Shown here one piece after another: positions 61,959 to 64,000 of a DNA stretch of 64,000 bases. Origin of the DNA: CAWAPS01 sp963783945 (lineage in GTDB: Bacteria; Actinomycetota; Acidimicrobiia; Acidimicrobiales; Palsa-688); contig CAWAPS010000002.1 of the NCBI GenBank assembly GCA_963783945.1, positions 744,001-808,000 of the forward strand, written 5' to 3'. Within the stretch, counting starts at the first letter, position 1, and each line of letters starts with the position of its first letter. The notes beneath the pieces were generated by a model. It was not told where the DNA came from, did not search any database, and worked only from the letters and a program-made list of their open reading frames with translations. Made by a program: the position numbers and the translations under genes.

Positions 61959-62032
61959 CGCCGCCTCCCTACCATGGCCGGGCCCTTCCGCATCTGGTCG
62001 TAGAAGTCCTGACTGTAGGCAACCTTGGGCAC
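61955..62032 (-). CDS. 25-residue small ORF coupled to the SDR gene
   Basis: GTG start with GGAGGTG five bases upstream, ending with TGA that overlaps the ATG of the SDR gene. Translated core: PKVAYSQDFYDQMRKG, followed by a basic tail. Such a good ribosome site and stop-start coupling are unlikely by chance, but the peptide matches no family I know. It could be a leader peptide, a translational coupler or a fragment of a larger gene. Confidence 0.5.
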   Translation of the reverse strand: MPKVAYSQDFYDQMRKGPAMVGRRR

Positions 62033-62039
62033 CGAGCAC

Positions 62040-62072
62040 CTCCGCAAAAAGTTGGACACTTGTATAGCAGGC
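62040..62072 (-). promoter_or_regulatory. Promoter and operator candidate for the small ORF-SDR operon
   Basis: TATACA (-10-like on the minus strand, + positions 62061-62066) next to an inverted repeat AAGT-N5-ACTT (62049-62061), just upstream of the small ORF. The TetR gene immediately upstream on the same strand is a plausible regulator. Confidence 0.35.
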
Positions 62073-62109
62073 GGTCAGCCGGAGCGCCCACCCGGGGGAC
62101 GTGCGTCAC

Positions 62110-62850
62110 TTACCCTGACCGGTCGGTCGTGCGCTTCCGCTTTCCGGTGGCGCGTCCCCTCGGGGCGGGGCCCAGCTCTCCTTCTTCGACGGTCGTCCTC
62201 GCCGGCACCACACGCGGCTCGAACCGCTCGCGCCCCGGTTCCACCTCCTCCAGTCGTTCCTGGACGAAGAGCAGCACCTCCCGGTGGGCCGTGTCGAGGC
62301 CGAATGCCTCTTCGAGCTGGGCCATCTTCGGGAGTCCGTGCAGGACGAACAGGAGCGCCTCTGGAGAAAGCCCCTGGCTGAACTCCTGATAGTGATCCCA
62401 GCGAGTCTTGAGCACCTCCAGCTCGGCCCGACGCGTCCGCTCGGTAACCTCCAGGATGGCCGCTCCTATGGCCTTGCGATGGTTGGCGAGGGCCATGAAC
62501 TCCAGCATCAGTGCCGCTGTGGTCTCGTCGGTGCTGAAGTCCCAGGCGACGCGCAACGGCTCGTCAACCCGTTGCTCCAGGGCCGCTTGCAATCGTTCGT
62601 GATTGTGGTCGGACCGCCGGCTTAGCAGGGCGAGGAAGAGATCGTCCAGGGTGGGAAAGTAGTACTGCACCAACCCCTTGGTGACGCCCGCGCCGCTGGC
62701 GACCGACCGGTAGGTCACGGAGGCGTAACCCTCGTCGAGCATCACCTGTTCCGCCGCGTCGAGCAGCGCGGCCCGGGTCTTGGAGGTCTCCGACCCGACC
62801 CGGCGCCGGGGTGACGCCGGCGGGCGCTCCCCATCGAAGTCGGCGCGCAC
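62110..62850 (-). CDS. TetR-family transcriptional regulator
   Basis: About 246 residues. Helix-turn-helix TYRSVASGAGVTKGLVQYYFPTLDDLFLALL in the N-terminal domain, helical effector domain with WDFSTDETTAALMLEFMALANHRK, and a basic C-terminal tail RGRATGKRKRTTDRSG. The frame is open to 62910, overlapping the P450 end; GTG 62850 is the best start but its ribosome site is poor. It lies between P450 and SDR genes on one strand and probably controls them through the inverted repeat at 62049-62061. Confidence 0.84.
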   Translation of the reverse strand: MRADFDGERPPASPRRRVGSETSKTRAALLDAAEQVMLDEGYASVTYRSVASGAGVTKGLVQYYFPTLDDLFLALLSRRSDHNHERLQAALEQRVDEPLRVAWDFSTDETTAALMLEFMALANHRKAIGAAILEVTERTRRAELEVLKTRWDHYQEFSQGLSPEALLFVLHGLPKMAQLEEAFGLDTAHREVLLFVQERLEEVEPGRERFEPRVVPARTTVEEGELGPAPRGRATGKRKRTTDRSG

Positions 62851-62869
62851 TACGGCCCCGACGGCGTCG

Positions 62870-64000
62870 TCATGAGCCGATCGCCGAGAACTCGAGATGC
62901 AGCTCCTCAATTCGGCGGCTGAAGAACGATGGCTGGAATCTCAAGCGCCGGGCCCCCTGAGGCCCGTGGTGTAAGTCTGACAGGCGGATGTCCTTCATCT
63001 TCCCTAGCAGGACCTCCAGGGACACTCGCCCTTCGGCGCGCGAGAGCGGGCCGCCCGGGCAAGCGTGCGTGCCGCGACCGAAGGCCAGATGCTCCTTGGC
63101 GTTGGACCGGTCGGCGCGCAGCTCGCCGGGGCATTCGAAGCGACGCGGGTCGCGGTTGGCCGCACCGTTCATCATCATCACCGTAGCTCCTGCCGGAATG
63201 TGCACCCCTCCGATCGCGGCCGGCCGGCGGGCCAGGCGAAAGATGGTCTTGACCGGACTCTCGAGGCGCAGCACTTCCTCGAGGAAGTCGGGAATGCGCT
63301 CATTGTGCTCGCGCAGTTCGTCCTGAAGCTCGGGGTGCTCAGCCAGAAATACCATGGCCATCCCGAGGAGATGGACGGTTGTGCCCTGGCCGGCCGCGAA
63401 GATCAACGACGCCATCTTGACCACGTCGCTGAGCTCGGGAAGCGAACCGTCGGGGAACGTGGCGAGCGCCAGTTTGGTGAGGGCATCGTCTCGTGGTTGG
63501 CGCCGTCGGTCCTCGACGTAGTTGGTGAACGACTCCTCCAGGAAGGTCAGGTGGGAGCCGTCGTAGGTCTCACCCTCGAGTGAGCCAAGCGGCTTGGGTG
63601 CCTCGAATCCCCGCCGGAACCAATCGTGGTCTGCCTCGGGCACGCCGAGGAAGTCGGCGACGACCAGCAGAGACAGAGGGTGGGCGTAATCCTCGACGAA
63701 CTCGCAGCGACCGCTGTCAAAAAAGGAATCGACGTAGCGCTGGGCCATCCTGCGCATGAAGTCCTCGTTTTCCTGAAGCCGCCGAGGGGTGATCAGTCGC
63801 ATCATCAGAGCCCGGTACGCCGTGTGCTTTGGCTGGTCGAAGGTCGTGAAGTTGTCGCTCAGCGGGAACACATGGCGGTGCTCGTCTATCAGGTCCGAGA
63901 TGTCATTGCCCTCGGCCTGCACCGGGAGGCCCGGGAACGGTCCGCCAACTGCGTTGCACGAGGAAAATGTCCCGTCGTCGCGGTAGATCGCCGCGACCTC
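62870..64000 (-). CDS. Cytochrome P450, N-terminus beyond the window
   Basis: Partial bacterial P450; the frame is open to the window end and about 50-60 residues of N-terminus are missing. Heme-binding FGRGTHACPGGPLSRAEG with the thiolate Cys, ExxR helix EEVLRLESP, oxygen-binding I-helix segment AAGQGTT in the usual A-G-x-x-T position, and the upstream VLAEHPELQDELREH. It hydroxylates a small lipophilic compound with electrons from a ferredoxin not seen here. Starts of this P450 family near SDR and TetR genes suggest terpene or steroid oxidation, but the subfamily is not assigned. Confidence 0.88.
   Translation of the reverse strand, partial: EVAAIYRDDGTFSSCNAVGGPFPGLPVQAEGNDISDLIDEHRHVFPLSDNFTTFDQPKHTAYRALMMRLITPRRLQENEDFMRRMAQRYVDSFFDSGRCEFVEDYAHPLSLLVVADFLGVPEADHDWFRRGFEAPKPLGSLEGETYDGSHLTFLEESFTNYVEDRRRQPRDDALTKLALATFPDGSLPELSDVVKMASLIFAAGQGTTVHLLGMAMVFLAEHPELQDELREHNERIPDFLEEVLRLESPVKTIFRLARRPAAIGGVHIPAGATVMMMNGAANRDPRRFECPGELRADRSNAKEHLAFGRGTHACPGGPLSRAEGRVSLEVLLGKMKDIRLSDLHHGPQGARRLRFQPSFFSRRIEELHLEFSAIGS

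Overview
The window is GC-rich (roughly two thirds G+C) and reads as the chromosome of a high-GC actinobacterium. The evidence is F420-dependent luciferase-like monooxygenases (five loci), a DinB/mycothiol-type enzyme, a WS/DGAT acyltransferase, a DprE2-like reductase, a DUF2127 protein, a class E/F-type sortase, and frequent GTG/TTG starts with strong Shine-Dalgarno sites. The class Acidimicrobiia is my guess from gene content only; no rRNA or marker gene is present to prove it. No tRNA, rRNA, CRISPR array, transposase or integrase was seen.

Layout. 0-1 kb: decayed quinone oxidoreductase. 1-3.7 kb (minus): encapsulin nanocompartment operon, DyP peroxidase cargo with C-terminal loading peptide, then encapsulin shell, then HAD phosphatase. 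3.8-5.2 kb: a gene graveyard (L,D-transpeptidase tail, LAxTG-anchored surface protein tail, another membrane-anchor tail), then a palindromic element and a 37-bp GC-rich tandem repeat. 5.2-19.4 kb: mixed housekeeping and membrane genes (SHOCT protein, DinB enzyme, glutamine synthetase-like ligase, prepilin, DUF1275, aldo-keto reductase, CPA1 antiporter, a HAD-PlsC fusion next to a WS/DGAT, a membrane Ser/Thr kinase with an extracellular domain, quinone reductase, DUF2127). 19.4-23.1 kb: O-antigen-ligase-like polymerase translationally coupled to a secreted Pro/His-rich heptad-repeat protein, and an MFS exporter.

23-38.6 kb: lipid and xenobiotic catabolism (SDRs, LLM oxidoreductases, PhyH dioxygenase, amidohydrolase, alpha/beta hydrolase with a coupled TetR, DprE2-like reductase, and a TetR-controlled acyl-CoA block). 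The TetR at 30.4 kb and the divergent fadD/fadE pair at 34.45 kb share the same near-perfect palindrome, so they probably form one local regulon. The acyl-CoA dehydrogenase is coupled to an aminoglycoside-phosphotransferase-like kinase and an enoyl-CoA hydratase, the gene set expected for 4-hydroxyacyl-CoA breakdown.

38.6-46.6 kb: a methyltransferase broken by an in-frame TGA, a sortase, and a ~2,050-residue cell-surface protein with 13 DUF11 repeats, its frame broken three times. 46.8-64 kb: an accessory-looking catabolic island (Gfo/Idh oxidoreductase, VOC proteins, LysR with a divergent Rieske oxygenase, cupins, nitroreductase, TauD dioxygenase, SnoaL proteins, LLM, amidohydrolase, two SDRs, TetR, P450) whose substrate I cannot name.

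At least eight genes are interrupted by frameshifts, stops or deletions. This is either real decay or indel error in a long-read or metagenomic assembly; only reads can separate these. The least explained non-coding features are a ~95-bp palindromic element present three times and a ~120-bp double-hairpin element.
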